Shown piece after piece: positions 6,048 through 6,346 of a DNA stretch of 6,346 nt. A program made the position numbers and the translations under genes. Origin of the DNA: an uncultured Anaerolineae bacterium (GTDB taxonomy: Bacteria > Chloroflexota > Anaerolineae > B4-G1 > DUEL01); NCBI GenBank assembly GCA_937942115.1, contig CALDFY010000086.1, positions 1 to 6,346 of the forward strand, in the 5' to 3' direction. The stretch's first letter is position 1, and each line of letters opens with the position of its first letter. A model generated the notes under the pieces. That model worked only from the letters and a program-made list of their open reading frames with translations. It made no database searches and had not been told where the DNA came from.

Positions 6048-6069
6048 CTCACCCCTCCCCCTGACCCCC
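6048..6069. repeat. Left half of a C-rich palindromic repeat, interrupted
   Basis: CTCACCCCTCCCC at 6048-6060 is identical to 2817-2829, the left arm of the long hairpin upstream. Here it continues CTGACCCCC and then stops at the terminal inverted repeat of the element beginning at 6070. No right half is present in the window. Confidence 0.6.
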
Positions 6070-6345
6070 CCATAGGCGTTAACTTAAGGGGCTGCGCCAG
6101 TTGGGTCGCCGCCTCGGGCGCTGACTAAAGCCAGCCTCTTTGGGCCTTCGGCCGGGTCCCTTCACTTCGTTCGCAACCAGGTCGGCCTTCGCCGACCTCC
6201 TGAGAAGGGCGCCAACGCAGGTTGACGCCCGGCGCGAAGCGTAGGGGTAACCCTTGCGGTTGCCCCCGGAGGAGGCCGATTTCCCATCGGCGCCCGAGGC
6301 GGCGGGAGCGGAGAGCCGAAGCCAGCCTTAAGTTAACGCCTATGG
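6070..6345. mobile_element. 276-bp MITE-like element with 20-bp perfect terminal inverted repeats
   Basis: The left end CCATAGGCGTTAACTTAAGG (6070-6089) is exactly complementary to 6326-6345, and the match stops at both inner borders. The ends carry GTTAAC and CTTAAG, strikingly A/T-rich for this GC-rich region. The interior has no convincing gene and contains copy B of the multi-hairpin repeat. Size, perfect ends and lack of coding capacity fit a non-autonomous element moved by a transposase encoded elsewhere. The visible upstream end of the IS1634-type element at 1326-1380 does not resemble these ends, so that transposase is not an obvious partner. The window stops one base after the right end, so the target duplication cannot be checked. 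Confidence 0.8.
6116..6312. repeat. Multi-hairpin dispersed repeat, copy B (inside the MITE-like element)
   Basis: This copy aligns with 2583-2757 in the same orientation and shares the 35-base identical core (6213-6247). Corresponding stems are 6179-6198 (8-bp stem AGGTCGGC, loop CTTC), 6209-6228 (8-bp stem with one mismatch, loop GCAG), 6244-6266 (9-bp stem with a G-T wobble) and 6275-6291 (6-bp stem GCCGAT, loop TTCCC). It carries about 20 additional bases, near 6157-6178, absent from copy A. In place of A's outer helix, CCCTTC before and GAAGGG after the central hairpin can pair. Confidence 0.85.
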
Positions 6346-6346
6346 A

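Noticed and set aside
2583..6312. Composite transposon formed by copies A and B around the operon
   Set aside because: The copies are divergent, lack a transposase, and only copy B has terminal inverted repeats. Same-direction dispersed repeats by chance explain this equally well.

Overview
The window looks like a chromosomal accessory region from a GC-rich bacterium, most likely a member of the Chloroflexota (Anaerolineae, Caldilineae or Thermoflexia-like). This is an inference from strongly GC-biased coding, a two-gene lipoprotein set with a VanW/YoaR-type protein, a bPH2-SHOCT membrane protein, and an intergenic space crowded with GC-rich palindromic repeats. No marker gene fixes the taxonomy.

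Layout. Positions 1-1325 (minus) hold most of an IS1634-type DDE transposase whose C-terminus runs off the left edge. Positions 1326-1459 hold the upstream end of that insertion sequence and a 14/16-bp alternating tandem repeat. Positions 1460-2465 (minus) hold a small two-gene unit driven by a good promoter at 2511-2538: an SCP2 sterol-carrier-like protein, then a membrane protein with a bacterial PH domain and a C-terminal SHOCT motif. A perfect 15-bp-stem hairpin lies between them. Positions 2540-2940 are non-coding and contain copy A of a multi-hairpin repeat and a separate long C/G-rich hairpin. Positions 2990-6034 (plus) hold a three-gene unit with an extended -10 promoter: two paralogous lipoproteins whose reading frames overlap by ATGA, then a membrane-anchored VanW protein with two peptidoglycan-binding-like repeats. 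Positions 6035-6346 hold half of a C-rich repeat interrupted by a 276-bp element with 20-bp perfect terminal inverted repeats. That element contains copy B of the multi-hairpin repeat.

How the parts fit. The plus-strand operon encodes only envelope proteins: two secreted, lipid-anchored jelly-roll-like proteins and a VanW-family protein. A shared role at the cell surface is a reasonable inference, but the substrate is unknown. The minus-strand pair (lipid-binding SCP2 fold plus PH/SHOCT membrane protein) also suggests a membrane or lipid theme. The most unusual content is non-coding. Copies A and B of the structured repeat share several stem-loops at matching positions, and one base pair has changed on both sides, so the fold rather than the sequence appears to be kept. 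Copy B sits inside a MITE-like element that itself seems to have landed in another palindromic repeat.
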